Below are positions 54,201 through 63,208 of a stretch of 64,000 nucleotides of DNA, piece by piece; positions within the stretch are counted from its first letter, which is position 1, and every line of letters begins with the position of its first letter. The notes beneath the pieces are model-generated. The model did not search any database. It worked only from the letters and a program-made list of their open reading frames with translations, and was not told where the DNA came from. Origin of the DNA: Lutibacter sp. (GTDB taxonomy: Bacteria; Bacteroidota; Bacteroidia; Flavobacteriales; Flavobacteriaceae); the NCBI RefSeq assembly GCF_030692605.1, contig NZ_JAUYUD010000049.1, positions 1 to 64,000 of the forward strand, read 5' to 3'. The translations under genes were made by a program, and so were the position numbers.

Positions 54201-55373
54201 TTTTTTTTGATTTAAAATTAAATAGCCATAACGAATTATTAATAAGGCTATTATAGGTAAAAGAGCGATGTTAAACACCTGAATTTCTATAACCCACAAT
54301 AGAAATAATAATGCTAATAGTATTAATAACAGTTTATTATAAGCTATTAGCCAGGTTGGTAATTTTGTTTTTAGCATATAAAATGCAACCACTACATTTG
54401 GAGCAAAAGCCCATAAAAAGTTAAAATTTTTATAGGTTGCAGTGTGGTTGGTAGCAAACCATAAAAGGAGTACTACAATACCAATAATTCCAGTAACAAA
54501 AAACAATGAGAAATCTAACCATTTAGATCTTTTGTTGTTTTTAATATTTTTATAGGTTTTGAAAGTAACAAGTAAGCATAAAACAAAAAACAAATTAAAA
54601 GGAGTTGCCAACGATGTTTTTGACTCAAAAGGTCTCTGTTTTAATATTTCAACAGTATTTTTGACTAAAGGTTGTTGATTGTTTTCAATTAATACAGTTG
54701 CATTGCCAAAACCGGCCATTAAATAATCTGGTAAAAATTTATAATTATCTTTTGTAGCTTTTCTATCGATTACTGATCCCAAGGCTAAATCAATTCCAAA
54801 TTTCGACCACTTATTTGTGGTGGTATAGTCGGCAATTAAATCGCGATGAGTTTTTGTAGTATTAATATGTGAATTACTAAAAGCTACTTTATCTTTTAAT
54901 ACAATTTTTAAAACTTCTTCTAATTTTGTTGAACAATTATCGTAAAAGAAATCATATTTATAATCTCTGTTTTGTGGTAGCGCATTTATTTCTAAAAAAT
55001 CATAAAGTAACTGAACATCAGTATTATCTAAATTTAATTCTTGCACAGTTACCCATCTATTTTCGCGGTGGTATGATTCTAAAAAAGAATTGAAACGAGA
55101 AGTTGATAATTGATAAATTAATTTTCCTTTAACAAAATTTAAGTAAAAATTAGGCGCATTAAAATTAAATGTACCGTAATTATAAACTTTATCTAATTGT
55201 AAAATAGGGTCGTACACTCTGAATGCGCTATGCCCAAAAGTACTGTACAATTCAGATCCAGGTCCACAGGTTACAACACTAATTGTTGCATCTGTTGATA
55301 ATCTAAGTTGTGCATTTCCAAAAAAAACACCTAAACTAAAAATGGCAGACAATAGAATTATTTTACGTTTCAT
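54189..55373 (-). CDS. DUF4105 (Lnb N-terminal periplasmic domain) protein
   Basis: A 394-residue protein with a signal peptide (about 1-21), a DUF4105/Lnb-N-like domain (about 25-220: SVVTCGPGSELYSTFGHSAF, YNYGTFNFNAPNFYLNFVKG, YDFFYDNCSTKLEEVL), and a C-terminal half with about five hydrophobic segments. The cysteine and histidine in FGHSAF and DNCSTK are the conserved catalytic-like residues (papain-like NlpC/P60-type fold). It is a membrane protein with a periplasmic domain; its substrate is unknown, and a relation to lipoprotein acylation has been proposed for the family. It is convergent with ftcD. Confidence 0.88.
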   Translation of the reverse strand: MKRKIILLSAIFSLGVFFGNAQLRLSTDATISVVTCGPGSELYSTFGHSAFRVYDPILQLDKVYNYGTFNFNAPNFYLNFVKGKLIYQLSTSRFNSFLESYHRENRWVTVQELNLDNTDVQLLYDFLEINALPQNRDYKYDFFYDNCSTKLEEVLKIVLKDKVAFSNSHINTTKTHRDLIADYTTTNKWSKFGIDLALGSVIDRKATKDNYKFLPDYLMAGFGNATVLIENNQQPLVKNTVEILKQRPFESKTSLATPFNLFFVLCLLVTFKTYKNIKNNKRSKWLDFSLFFVTGIIGIVVLLLWFATNHTATYKNFNFLWAFAPNVVVAFYMLKTKLPTWLIAYNKLLLILLALLFLLWVIEIQVFNIALLPIIALLIIRYGYLILNQKKLQL

Positions 55374-55378
55374 TTTTT

Positions 55379-55867
55379 TTATAATTTTTTAGAATCTTCA
55401 TTTATTTTTAGTTCCATTCTCATTTCAATCATATGTTTTTTAAAGCCACATTTTTCATACGATTTTATGGCTGAAAGATTGTCGTTATATACTTGTAATC
55501 GAAATTCACGTACATTTTTAGTTTGCCCCCAAATTAATAAGGTATCTATTATTTTTTGACTAACGGCATTTCCTCTAAAATTTGGTTTTACAAATATAAA
55601 ACCAATATATCCATAATTATCGAAGTTAAAATATGATTTTGGTTGCCTAATTTGAAGGTATCCAGATCCTATAATTTCATTCTCAAATAAAGCTACAACT
55701 ACTTCTGTATCATTAGATTGTATCATATCCTTAATATCGTAATAATTGATACGTCCCGATTTTAAGGTAGGGTCAAAAGGGCGTTCGGCAGTAATAATAC
55801 CTTGTTCAAACTCATATAAAATGGGGATATCCAATAAAGTAGCTGTTCTTAAACTGATGTTATGCAT
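55379..55867 (-). CDS. GNAT-family N-acetyltransferase
   Basis: A 162-residue single-domain GNAT protein. Acetyl-CoA-binding motif A is YIGFIFVKPNFRGNAVSQKI (about 86-105; a loose R/Q-x-x-G-x-A), and motif B is VYNDNLSAIKSYEKCGFKKH. It probably acetylates a small molecule or protein N-terminus. It lies five bases upstream of the DUF4105 gene and 20 bases downstream of the YheT-like gene, so the three are probably one transcript. Substrate unknown. Confidence 0.9.
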   Translation of the reverse strand: MHNISLRTATLLDIPILYEFEQGIITAERPFDPTLKSGRINYYDIKDMIQSNDTEVVVALFENEIIGSGYLQIRQPKSYFNFDNYGYIGFIFVKPNFRGNAVSQKIIDTLLIWGQTKNVREFRLQVYNDNLSAIKSYEKCGFKKHMIEMRMELKINEDSKKL

Positions 55868-55887
55868 TTAAAATCTGAATGATTAAT

Positions 55888-56853
55888 TTATAAAATCTGA
55901 TTTATAAATGCTAAAATACGATTTTCGAGCCATACGTTTTTAGTTTTTATAAAAGATGAATTGAAACCAACGTGACCACCATATTTTGGCGCTTCAAAAT
56001 AAAAAAATGGATGATTCGAGGCTTCAGCAAATGGGAAACAACTTTTAGATAAAAAAGTATCATCTTGGGCATTAATTAATAGGGTTGGTTTTCGAATAGC
56101 CCTAATATATTGTTTGCTACTACTTTTGGTATAATAGTCTTCAGCATTTAAAAATCCGTTTAGTGGTGCGGTAACAGCATCGTCAAATTCAAGGAATGTT
56201 TTTGCTTTTTTAATATAATTTACATTCAAATTGTTTTGTGGAAAATCAGTAATTTTTTTAACTAGTTTTATCTTCAACCTAACCATAAATCGTTTAAAAT
56301 ATAAAATGTTATGAATTTTTGATAATTCGTGTGAAGAGCCTGCTAAATCGGTTGGTACTGAAATGGAAATTCCACCTTTTATGCTTGAATTCAACTGGTT
56401 TCCTTCACCTAAAAATTTTAACAGAATATTTCCACCCATGCTAAAGCCAACAAAAATAATATTTTTGTAGGTATAATGGTTTAAGATATAATCTAAAATC
56501 ACATTTAAATCATCTGATTTTCCACTGTGATACGAATATAAATGTCGATTATCTTCACCGCTACAACCCCTAAAATTAACTGCCAAACAGTCTATTTTTT
56601 GGTCATTTAAAAAACGAACTGTTGATAGTAGATACTTAGATTGTGAACTGCCCTCTAAACCGTGAAGTACAATAACTAAGGTTTCAGAATTGACGAATGA
56701 AAAGTCCAAATCTAAAAAATCGTTATCAGGAGTAAAAATTCGTTTTCGCTGATAAATAATAGTTGTATTATAAAAGAGTGTTTTATGAACGGTATTTATG
56801 TGAGCTGACCTAAATAGGAGAGATGGTTTATATGTTGAATGTAGTTGTGGCAT
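55888..56853 (-). CDS. YheT-family alpha/beta hydrolase
   Basis: A 321-residue protein with VIVLHGLEGSSQSKYLLSTV, VNFRGCSGEDNRHLYSYHSG, and the nucleophile elbow VGFSMGGNI (S138), followed by a late acid and a histidine in PKYGGHVGF. It matches the YheT/EMB8 family of unclear function, probably carboxylesterase. It is cytoplasmic. It is the first gene of the minus-strand trio, divergent from pssA, and a possible -7 element is at 56880-56887 on the minus strand (TAGTTTTG). Confidence 0.9.
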   Translation of the reverse strand: MPQLHSTYKPSLLFRSAHINTVHKTLFYNTTIIYQRKRIFTPDNDFLDLDFSFVNSETLVIVLHGLEGSSQSKYLLSTVRFLNDQKIDCLAVNFRGCSGEDNRHLYSYHSGKSDDLNVILDYILNHYTYKNIIFVGFSMGGNILLKFLGEGNQLNSSIKGGISISVPTDLAGSSHELSKIHNILYFKRFMVRLKIKLVKKITDFPQNNLNVNYIKKAKTFLEFDDAVTAPLNGFLNAEDYYTKSSSKQYIRAIRKPTLLINAQDDTFLSKSCFPFAEASNHPFFYFEAPKYGGHVGFNSSFIKTKNVWLENRILAFINQIL

Positions 56854-56879
56854 TTTAAAATAAATAAAAAAACTAAATG

Positions 56880-56887
56880 CAAAACTA
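56880..56887 (-). promoter_or_regulatory. Possible -7 element of the YheT/GNAT/DUF4105 transcript
   Basis: TAGTTTTG on the minus strand fits TAnnTTTG in the 72-base divergent gap to pssA, 26 bases before the YheT-like start codon. A TAAATTTA sequence nearby could serve pssA on the plus strand but is one base off. Confidence 0.35.
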
Positions 56888-56925
56888 ACGAAAACATTTT
56901 TTTAAATTTACGGAAAATATAAAAG

Positions 56926-57690
56926 ATGAAAATTAAATCACATATTCCAAACATACTTACATTATTAAATTTATTTTCTGGTATTATAGCTGTTTTTTTT
57001 GCCGTTAAAGACCAACTTGTACTCGCTGCTTTTTTTGTTTTTATTGGTATATTTTTTGATTTTTTTGATGGTTTTGCAGCTCGAATTTTAAAAGTTCAAG
57101 GAGAATTAGGAAAACAATTAGATTCGTTGGCTGATGTTGTTACGAGTGGTGTGGTGCCTGGATTTGTAATGTTTCAATTAATGCTTAGATCATCTAGCTC
57201 AGCAAATTGGAGTAGTAGTAATGATGCTGTGGAACAAATCTCTTTAAGTACAATTTTAACTAGTAATTATGCAGTAGCATCCATAGGATTTTTAATTGCT
57301 ATAGCTGCAGCATACCGGTTAGCAAAATTTAATATCGATGAACGACAAACATCATCATTTATAGGCCTTCCTACACCCGCTTCTGCGATGGTGGTTTTGT
57401 CATTACCCTTAATAATAGCATATACCAACAATCAAATTGCCATTGATTTAATAGGAAATTTATGGTTCTTAATTGGGTTGACTTTGTTATTGTGCTTTTT
57501 AATGAATGCTGAAATTCCTTTATTTTCTTTAAAATTTAAAGATTATAGTTGGAAAAATAATAAAGTGAAGTTTATTTTTATAGGAGTTACTATGTTGTTA
57601 TTAGCTGTGTTACAGTTTATTGCAATACCATTTATTATAGTATTGTATGTATTGATTTCTATGGTAGCTAAAAAAGAAATTAATGATTAA
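56926..57690 (+). CDS. pssA: CDP-diacylglycerol-serine O-phosphatidyltransferase
   Basis: A 254-residue membrane enzyme with the CDP-alcohol phosphotransferase signature D48-G49-x2-A-R53-x8-G62-x3-D66-x3-D70 (DGFAARILKVQGELGKQLDS then LAD). It has about seven hydrophobic segments. It makes phosphatidylserine, the precursor of phosphatidylethanolamine. It is monocistronic and convergent with lptB. The family is clear; the phosphatidylserine branch is chosen over phosphatidylglycerophosphate synthase because of the N-terminal IPNILTLLNLFSGIIAVFFA pattern and common flavobacterial annotation. The 51-base gap to lptB shows no clear terminator. Confidence 0.92.
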   Translation: MKIKSHIPNILTLLNLFSGIIAVFFAVKDQLVLAAFFVFIGIFFDFFDGFAARILKVQGELGKQLDSLADVVTSGVVPGFVMFQLMLRSSSSANWSSSNDAVEQISLSTILTSNYAVASIGFLIAIAAAYRLAKFNIDERQTSSFIGLPTPASAMVVLSLPLIIAYTNNQIAIDLIGNLWFLIGLTLLLCFLMNAEIPLFSLKFKDYSWKNNKVKFIFIGVTMLLLAVLQFIAIPFIIVLYVLISMVAKKEIND

Positions 57691-57741
57691 AAATTTTATT
57701 TTTTGTATTTCATTTAAGCGCACTTTCTTTCGAAAAATAAA

Positions 57742-58476
57742 TTAAAATTTCTTTTTTTTAAGTTCGAAGTCCTTTCCTAAATAAACACGTCTAACAGTCT
57801 CATCAGCAGCTAGTTCTTCAGGTGTTCCTTCTTTTAAAATTCCACCTTCGAACATGAGGTAGGTCTTATCTGTAATTGCCAATGTTTCTTGAACGTTATG
57901 ATCCGTTATTAAAATACCGATATTTCGATCTTTTAAATGTGCCACAATACTTTGAATATCTTCCACAGCAATAGGGTCGACCCCTGCAAAAGGCTCATCC
58001 AACAAAATAAATTTAGGGTCAGACGCTAAAGCTCGTGCAATTTCAGTTCGTCTTCGTTCACCACCCGATAATAAATCCCCTCTATTTTTACGCACATGCC
58101 CCAAACCAAATTCATCAATAAGCGATTCTAATTTTCTTTTTTGATCATTAACAGAAAGATTTGTGAATTGTAACACAGATAAAATATTATCCTCAACAGA
58201 TAATTTTCTAAAAACCGAAGCTTCCTGTGCTAAATAGCCAACACCTTCTTGTGCTCTTTTGTACATCGGAAATTTTGTAATTGGTGTGTTGTCTAAATAA
58301 ATTTCACCTGCATTAGGTTTAATCATTCCTACAATCATATAAAATGAAGTAGTCTTACCAGCTCCATTTGGCCCTAATAAACCAACAATTTGACCTTGCT
58401 CTACTTCTAATGAAATGCCGTTTACAACATATCTGTTACCGTATTTCTTCTTAATATTTTCAGCTCTTAATATCAT
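57742..58476 (-). CDS. lptB: LPS export ABC transporter ATPase LptB
   Basis: A 244-residue ABC ATPase with Walker A GPNGAGKT (35-42), signature [15 protein letters not shown] (135-149), and Walker [16 protein letters not shown] (157-171). The [16 protein letters not shown]-type start and the [11 protein letters not shown] stretch are those of LptB, which powers LPS extraction by LptFGC. It lies downstream of the AhpD-like gene but is separated by a 144-base gap with two microsatellites. It is the last gene of the kdsD-tatC group. Very high confidence. Confidence 0.96.
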   Translation of the reverse strand: MILRAENIKKKYGNRYVVNGISLEVEQGQIVGLLGPNGAGKTTSFYMIVGMIKPNAGEIYLDNTPITKFPMYKRAQEGVGYLAQEASVFRKLSVEDNILSVLQFTNLSVNDQKRKLESLIDEFGLGHVRKNRGDLLSGGERRRTEIARALASDPKFILLDEPFAGVDPIAVEDIQSIVAHLKDRNIGILITDHNVQETLAITDKTYLMFEGGILKEGTPEELAADETVRRVYLGKDFELKKKKF

Positions 58477-58490
58477 TGATGCTTATTTGT

Positions 58491-58521
58491 TTAAAAGTTA
58501 AAAGTTAAAAGTTTGAAAGTT
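58491..58521. repeat. Heptanucleotide microsatellite (AAAAGTT)n
   Basis: TTAAAAGTTAAAAGTTAAAA followed by GTTTGAAAGTT gives about three perfect copies and one degenerate copy just upstream of lptB. The unit length of seven is not a multiple of three, but the tract is non-coding. Confidence 0.75.
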
Positions 58522-58586
58522 CATAAAATAATTTATAATTATTCTTCATAATTCTCCTTTTTCTTTTCTATCTTCTTTCATTGTTT

Positions 58587-58640
58587 TATTCACTATTCAC
58601 TATTCACTATTCACTATTGCCTATTGTCTATTGCCTATTT
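58587..58640. repeat. Heptanucleotide microsatellite (TTCACTA)n and (TTGCCTA)n
   Basis: Four TTCACTA copies are followed by TTGCCTATTGTCTATTGCCTA. Read on the minus strand it encodes the last residues (GNRQ) and stop codon of the AhpD-like gene, so the C-terminus of that protein depends on repeat length. Confidence 0.8.
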
Positions 58641-58974
58641 CCAACTCTTCCCAAAATTCATAGGCTCGTCTTAAGTGCGGAATTACAATGGTACCACCAA
58701 CTAAAGTTGCAATTGAAAGCGATTCCATGACTTCATGTTTGGTAACACCAAGTTTAAAACAAGTTTCTAAATGGTATTTAACGCAATCGTCACATCGAAG
58801 CACTGCGGAAGCCACTAAACCTAATAATTCTTTAGTTTTAACATCTAAATGACCTGCCATATAAGCATTTGTATCCAAATTAAAAATTCGTTTGATAACT
58901 TTATTGTCATCGTTCAAAATTTTTTCATTCATTTTTTTTCGATACAAGTTAAATTCTTCTACTTGGTTAGGCAT
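58621..58974 (-). CDS. Carboxymuconolactone decarboxylase/AhpD-like protein
   Basis: A 117-residue protein of the AhpD/CMD fold. The redox-like motif is CDDCVKYH (C61, C64, H68), within LGLVASAVLRCDDCVKYHLE, and SLSIATLVGGTIVIPHLRRA completes the family profile. Members act as peroxidase reductants or thiol-disulfide enzymes; which is true here cannot be told. The start overlaps the tatC stop by eight bases. The C-terminus GNRQ and the stop are derived from a microsatellite. The gene belongs to the kdsD-tatC-AhpD-like-lptB run that is often conserved in flavobacteria. Confidence 0.9.
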   Translation of the reverse strand: MPNQVEEFNLYRKKMNEKILNDDNKVIKRIFNLDTNAYMAGHLDVKTKELLGLVASAVLRCDDCVKYHLETCFKLGVTKHEVMESLSIATLVGGTIVIPHLRRAYEFWEELEIGNRQ

Positions 58975-59794
58975 TTTGTTTTTCTTTTTTAAGTTGACGT
59001 TTAATCACAATTTTAGAAATAATAATACTTATTTCATATAAAACTAATATAGGTATTGCAACAATTACTTGACTTATTACATCTGGCGGTGTTATTATGG
59101 CAGAAACGATTAAAACAATAACCAATGCATGTTTTCTATAGGTTTTTAAAAATTGAGGAGTTACCAATCCCATTTTAGTTAAAAAATAAATAATAATAGG
59201 CAATTCAAAAATTAATCCAGCCGCCAAAATGGAGGTTTTAACAAGTGAAATATATGATCCTATTTGAATATTAGTTTCTACAGTTTCACTAATAGAATAA
59301 TTCCCTAAAAAATTAACAGATAAAGGAGTAATTACGTAATAACCAAATAATACGCCTATAAAAAATAGAAATGAAGATATTATAATGAACGCTTTTGCCC
59401 CGCTTTTCTCTTTTAAATAAAGCCCCGGACTTATAAATTTCCAAACTTCATATATAATATATGGAAAGGCAATTATAAAACCAAAGGTAATGGACGCCCA
59501 AATATGCACACTAAATTGTTCAGACATGTCCAAACTTTGCAATGTAAAAGGTATTTCGTCTATGCATAATCCTTCAGTACCAAAAAAAATTGATGCTTTG
59601 CAGAAAAGCCGATACGTTATAAAATTTGGGTCTTTAGGCGCAAAAAGGATGGTGTTAAATATAAAATCCTTCATTAAAAACGCAATTATTCCAAATGAAA
59701 AAACAGCAATAGTTGAACGTACTAAATGCCAACGCAATTCTTCGATATGATCCAAAAAGGACATGTCATTTTTATCTTTTAATTTTTTTGTCAT
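58967..59794 (-). CDS. tatC: Twin-arginine translocase subunit TatC
   Basis: A 275-residue membrane protein. The start MSFLDHIEELRWHLVRSTIA is the classic TatC N-terminus, followed by six hydrophobic segments, FIFGFIIAFPYIIYEVWKFI-like and SPGLYLKEKSG. The late RKHALVIVLIVSAIITPPD block is also diagnostic. It forms the receptor of the Tat export pathway; tatA is not in the window. It begins two bases after kdsD and overlaps the AhpD-like gene. A 20-40 residue internal insertion (FAPKDPNFITYRLFCKAS) is normal for Bacteroidota TatC. Confidence 0.95.
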   Translation of the reverse strand: MTKKLKDKNDMSFLDHIEELRWHLVRSTIAVFSFGIIAFLMKDFIFNTILFAPKDPNFITYRLFCKASIFFGTEGLCIDEIPFTLQSLDMSEQFSVHIWASITFGFIIAFPYIIYEVWKFISPGLYLKEKSGAKAFIIISSFLFFIGVLFGYYVITPLSVNFLGNYSISETVETNIQIGSYISLVKTSILAAGLIFELPIIIYFLTKMGLVTPQFLKTYRKHALVIVLIVSAIITPPDVISQVIVAIPILVLYEISIIISKIVIKRQLKKEKQNA

Positions 59795-59795
59795 T

Positions 59796-60761
59796 TTAAA
59801 AAATTCCTTCTTTTAGTAAATCGTGTAAATGTACAACACCTGCATATTTTGAATTGTATTCAACCAATATTTGGGTTATATTGTTATTTTCCATCGCATC
59901 GAATGCTTCAATAGCCATGGCATCTATCGCAATAGTTTTTGGGTTTTTACTCATAATATCTTTTGCCGTAAGCATCGAAAAATCATCGTTATTTTTAAGC
60001 ATTCGCCTTACATCGCCATCAGTAATAATTCCAATAATTTTATTGTTATCTATAACTGCAGTCGATCCCAACCTTTTTTCAGAAATTTCGATAATAACTT
60101 CTTTAATGGAGGTTGAAGGTGATACTGCAGGCAATTCATTTTTTACAATTAAATCACTAACCCTTAAATACAATTTTTTACCTAATGCTCCACCAGGATG
60201 ATATTTTGCAAAATCTTTGCTAGAAAAGTTATTTAATTTTAACAAGCAAATAGCTAAAGCATCTCCCATAACTAATTGCGCGGTTGTGCTTGTTGTAGGT
60301 GCTAAGTTATTAGGATCTGCTTCTTTTTCGACGTAAGAGTTTAGTGTAAAATCTGCATTTGTGCCTAAAAATGATTCAATATTACCAGTTATCGCAATAA
60401 TTTTATTTCCATAATTTTTTATGAGAGGTAATAAAACTTTTATTTCAGGTGTATTCCCACTTTTTGAAATACAAATTACGACATCATTATTTTGAATAAT
60501 TCCAAGATCTCCATGAATAGCATCTGCGGCATGCATAAAAATGGCAGGGGTTCCGGTAGAGTTAAATGTTGCAACTATTTTGGCAGCAATATTGGCACTT
60601 TTGCCAATTCCAGTAACAATAACCCTTCCTTTTGAATTTAATATAAAATTTACAGCATTTTCAAAATCTTCATTTAAAAAATTAACTAAATTCGCAATCG
60701 CGTTGCTTTCAGCTAATATGGTTTGCTTGGCATTTTCGTTTATGGTATTTTTATTTTTCAA
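59796..60761 (-). CDS. kdsD: Arabinose-5-phosphate isomerase (KpsF/GutQ family)
   Basis: A 321-residue enzyme with an N-terminal SIS domain (about 30-190: VIVTGIGKSANIAAKIVATF, HAADAIHGDLGIIQ, VVICISKSGNTPEIKVLLPL) and two CBS domains (about 205-320). It converts ribulose-5-phosphate to arabinose-5-phosphate for Kdo synthesis in LPS. The length is that of KdsD. It is the first gene of the minus-strand block, divergent from recQ. A possible -7 element is TATTTTTG on the minus strand at 60811-60818. Confidence 0.95.
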   Translation of the reverse strand: MKNKNTINENAKQTILAESNAIANLVNFLNEDFENAVNFILNSKGRVIVTGIGKSANIAAKIVATFNSTGTPAIFMHAADAIHGDLGIIQNNDVVICISKSGNTPEIKVLLPLIKNYGNKIIAITGNIESFLGTNADFTLNSYVEKEADPNNLAPTTSTTAQLVMGDALAICLLKLNNFSSKDFAKYHPGGALGKKLYLRVSDLIVKNELPAVSPSTSIKEVIIEISEKRLGSTAVIDNNKIIGIITDGDVRRMLKNNDDFSMLTAKDIMSKNPKTIAIDAMAIEAFDAMENNNITQILVEYNSKYAGVVHLHDLLKEGIF

Positions 60762-60810
60762 AAGAAAAGTTTTTTTTGAATTAAAAAAATGTTTTATCTT
60801 TAATAGCTAA

Positions 60811-60818
60811 CAAAAATA
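60811..60818 (-). promoter_or_regulatory. Putative promoter of kdsD in the recQ-kdsD divergent gap
   Basis: TATTTTTG on the minus strand fits TAnnTTTG, 49 bases before the kdsD start. A TTTG on the same strand (60842-60845) could be the -33 element, although the 23-base spacing is longer than usual. I found no equally good site for recQ on the plus strand. Confidence 0.4.
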
Positions 60819-60944
60819 TTATTATTTAATAACATAGAAAGCAAACTGGTTAAAAATTAAAATTAAATATTATAAATAGTTGTAACTTACAAGTTAATTG
60901 GTATGATGCTTTGATTAATTTAAGGGAACAATTTAATAAGAAAA

Positions 60945-63143
60945 ATGGATAATAAAACTATTGATCTGCACGCTGCTCTGAAAAAGCACTTTGGTTTTGA
61001 TAAATTTAAAGGATTACAAGAAGAAGTTATAAAAAGTATTATTGAAAAACATAATACTTTTGTAATTATGCCTACTGGAGGAGGAAAATCACTCTGTTAT
61101 CAGTTGCCTGCTTTAGTTCAAGAAGGTACGGCAATTGTTGTTTCTCCACTTATTGCGTTAATGAAAAACCAAGTAGACGCGATTAGAGGAATCTCTGCGG
61201 AATATGGAATTGCTCATGTTTTAAACTCATCTCTTAATAAAACAGAAGTAAATTTAGTGAAAGCAGATATAGAACGCGGAGTTACTAAATTGCTTTATGT
61301 TGCTCCAGAATCTTTAATTAAGGAAGATTATGTTGATTTTTTACAAAATCAAAAAATTTCTTTTGTTGCTATAGATGAAGCACATTGTATTTCTGAATGG
61401 GGACACGATTTTAGACCTGAGTATAGAAATTTAAAGGCGATTATTCAGAAAATAGACGATGTGCCTATAATAGGGTTAACAGCCACTGCAACTGAAAAAG
61501 TTGAAGAAGATATATTAAAATCCTTGGGAATTACAGATGCAAATTCTTTTAAAGCATCTTTTAATAGACCAAATCTATTTTATGATGTCCGTAATAAAAC
61601 TGCCAATGTTAATGGAGATATAATACGGTTTGTTCGTCAATATGCTAACAAATCTGGTATCATTTATTGTTTGAGCCGTAAAAAAGTTGAAGAAATAGCT
61701 CAAGTACTTCAGGTAAATGGGATAAAGGCAGTACCGTACCATGCAGGTTTAGACGCAAAAACTAGAGCAAAACATCAAGATATGTTTTTAATGGAAGATG
61801 TAGATGTTGTTGTTGCAACTATTGCATTTGGAATGGGAATAGACAAACCAGATGTTCGATTTGTAATACACCACGATATTCCTAAAAGTTTAGAAAGTTA
61901 TTATCAAGAAACCGGTAGAGCTGGTAGAGATGGAGGAGAAGGATATTGTTTGGCATATTATTCATACAAAGATATTGAGAAATTAGAGAAATTTTTATCT
62001 GGAAAACCTATTGCCGAACAAGAAATTGGGAATTCATTATTACAAGAAGTTATTGGTTATGCCGAAACTTCAATGTCTCGCCGAAAATATTTATTGCACT
62101 ATTTTGGTGAGGAGTTTGATGGTATAAATGGACTAGGCGCTTCTATGGATGATAATGTTCGGAACCCAAAGAAAAAAGTAGAGGCGAAAGATGAAGTAAA
62201 GAAATTATTAGAGGTTGTAAAGCTTACTAATCAAAAATATAAGGCAAAAGATTTAGTTAAAACCTTGGTTGGTAAGGTTAATGCGTTGTTGAAATCTCAT
62301 AAAACAGACGAACAGGCTTATTTTGGTTTAGGAAAAAGCCATGATAGTAAATATTGGACAGCATTAATTAGACAGGTTTTGGTTAGTGGATATATTAAAA
62401 AGGATATTGAACAGTATGGAGTTATTGTATTAACACCAAGTGGATTAGAATATTTAAAAAATCCAGAATCATTTTTTATGACTGAAGATCATATTTATGA
62501 TGCAGGGGACGACGGTTCATTAATTGCAAATGATAAGGGTGGTGCTGGAGCGATTGATGATATATTAATAAAATTATTGAAAGATTTACAAAAATCTGTT
62601 GCTAAAAAGAATGGGGTTCCTCCATATGCTGTTTTTCAAGAAACATCTTTGGAAGATATGGCAAATAAATACCCAATTAATTTAGAAGAGCTTAAAAATA
62701 TTTATGGAGTTGGCGAAGGAAAAGCTTCCAAATTTGGAAAACCGTTTGTAGATTTAATAGCGAAATATGTTGAAGAAAATGATATTATTAGAGCGGAAGA
62801 TTTTGTAGTTAAAAGCACGGGTGTAAATTCAGCACTTAAACTTTATATTATTCAAAATACAGATCGTAAAATTCCACTGGTTGATATTGCTAAATCAAAA
62901 GGGTTGGGATTTAGTGAGTTAATTGATGAAATGCAACGTATTGTTTATAGTGGTACTAAATTGAATATTGATTATTGTATAGATAATTTATTGGATGAAG
63001 AGCAGCAAGAAAAAATATTTCAATATTTTATGGAATCTGACAGTGATAGAATTCAAGATGCATTAGATGAATTTAAAGGTGATTTTGATGAAGAAGAATT
63101 GCGTTTGATGCGTATAAAATTCATAAGTAAAGTAGCGAATTAA
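60945..63143 (+). CDS. recQ: ATP-dependent DNA helicase RecQ
   Basis: A 732-residue helicase: Walker A PTGGGKS (43-49), DEAH box AIDEAHCISEWGHDF (143-157), LTATATEKV, and motif VI QETGRAGRDG (321-330). The RQC region follows, but the zinc-binding cysteines normally in this segment are absent: SMSRRKYLLHYFGEE (376-390) is followed by GASMDDNVRNPKKK (398-411), where E. coli RecQ has four cysteines. An HRDC domain is present (about 540-620), with about 110 further residues. It unwinds recombination intermediates. It is divergent from kdsD and convergent with the RNA methyltransferase gene. The zinc loss may be a clade property. Confidence 0.95.
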   Translation: MDNKTIDLHAALKKHFGFDKFKGLQEEVIKSIIEKHNTFVIMPTGGGKSLCYQLPALVQEGTAIVVSPLIALMKNQVDAIRGISAEYGIAHVLNSSLNKTEVNLVKADIERGVTKLLYVAPESLIKEDYVDFLQNQKISFVAIDEAHCISEWGHDFRPEYRNLKAIIQKIDDVPIIGLTATATEKVEEDILKSLGITDANSFKASFNRPNLFYDVRNKTANVNGDIIRFVRQYANKSGIIYCLSRKKVEEIAQVLQVNGIKAVPYHAGLDAKTRAKHQDMFLMEDVDVVVATIAFGMGIDKPDVRFVIHHDIPKSLESYYQETGRAGRDGGEGYCLAYYSYKDIEKLEKFLSGKPIAEQEIGNSLLQEVIGYAETSMSRRKYLLHYFGEEFDGINGLGASMDDNVRNPKKKVEAKDEVKKLLEVVKLTNQKYKAKDLVKTLVGKVNALLKSHKTDEQAYFGLGKSHDSKYWTALIRQVLVSGYIKKDIEQYGVIVLTPSGLEYLKNPESFFMTEDHIYDAGDDGSLIANDKGGAGAIDDILIKLLKDLQKSVAKKNGVPPYAVFQETSLEDMANKYPINLEELKNIYGVGEGKASKFGKPFVDLIAKYVEENDIIRAEDFVVKSTGVNSALKLYIIQNTDRKIPLVDIAKSKGLGFSELIDEMQRIVYSGTKLNIDYCIDNLLDEEQQEKIFQYFMESDSDRIQDALDEFKGDFDEEELRLMRIKFISKVAN

Positions 63144-63208
63144 TTTTTTTATTTCGCTTCTTATTTTTTTTAATGGACTTTTTTAAATTAACACGTTAAA
63201 ATAGAGTT

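Noticed and set aside
59490-60201. Plus-strand open frames opposite tatC and kdsD
   Set aside because: Antisense shadows of well-supported genes, with no family resemblance and no promoter or start context.
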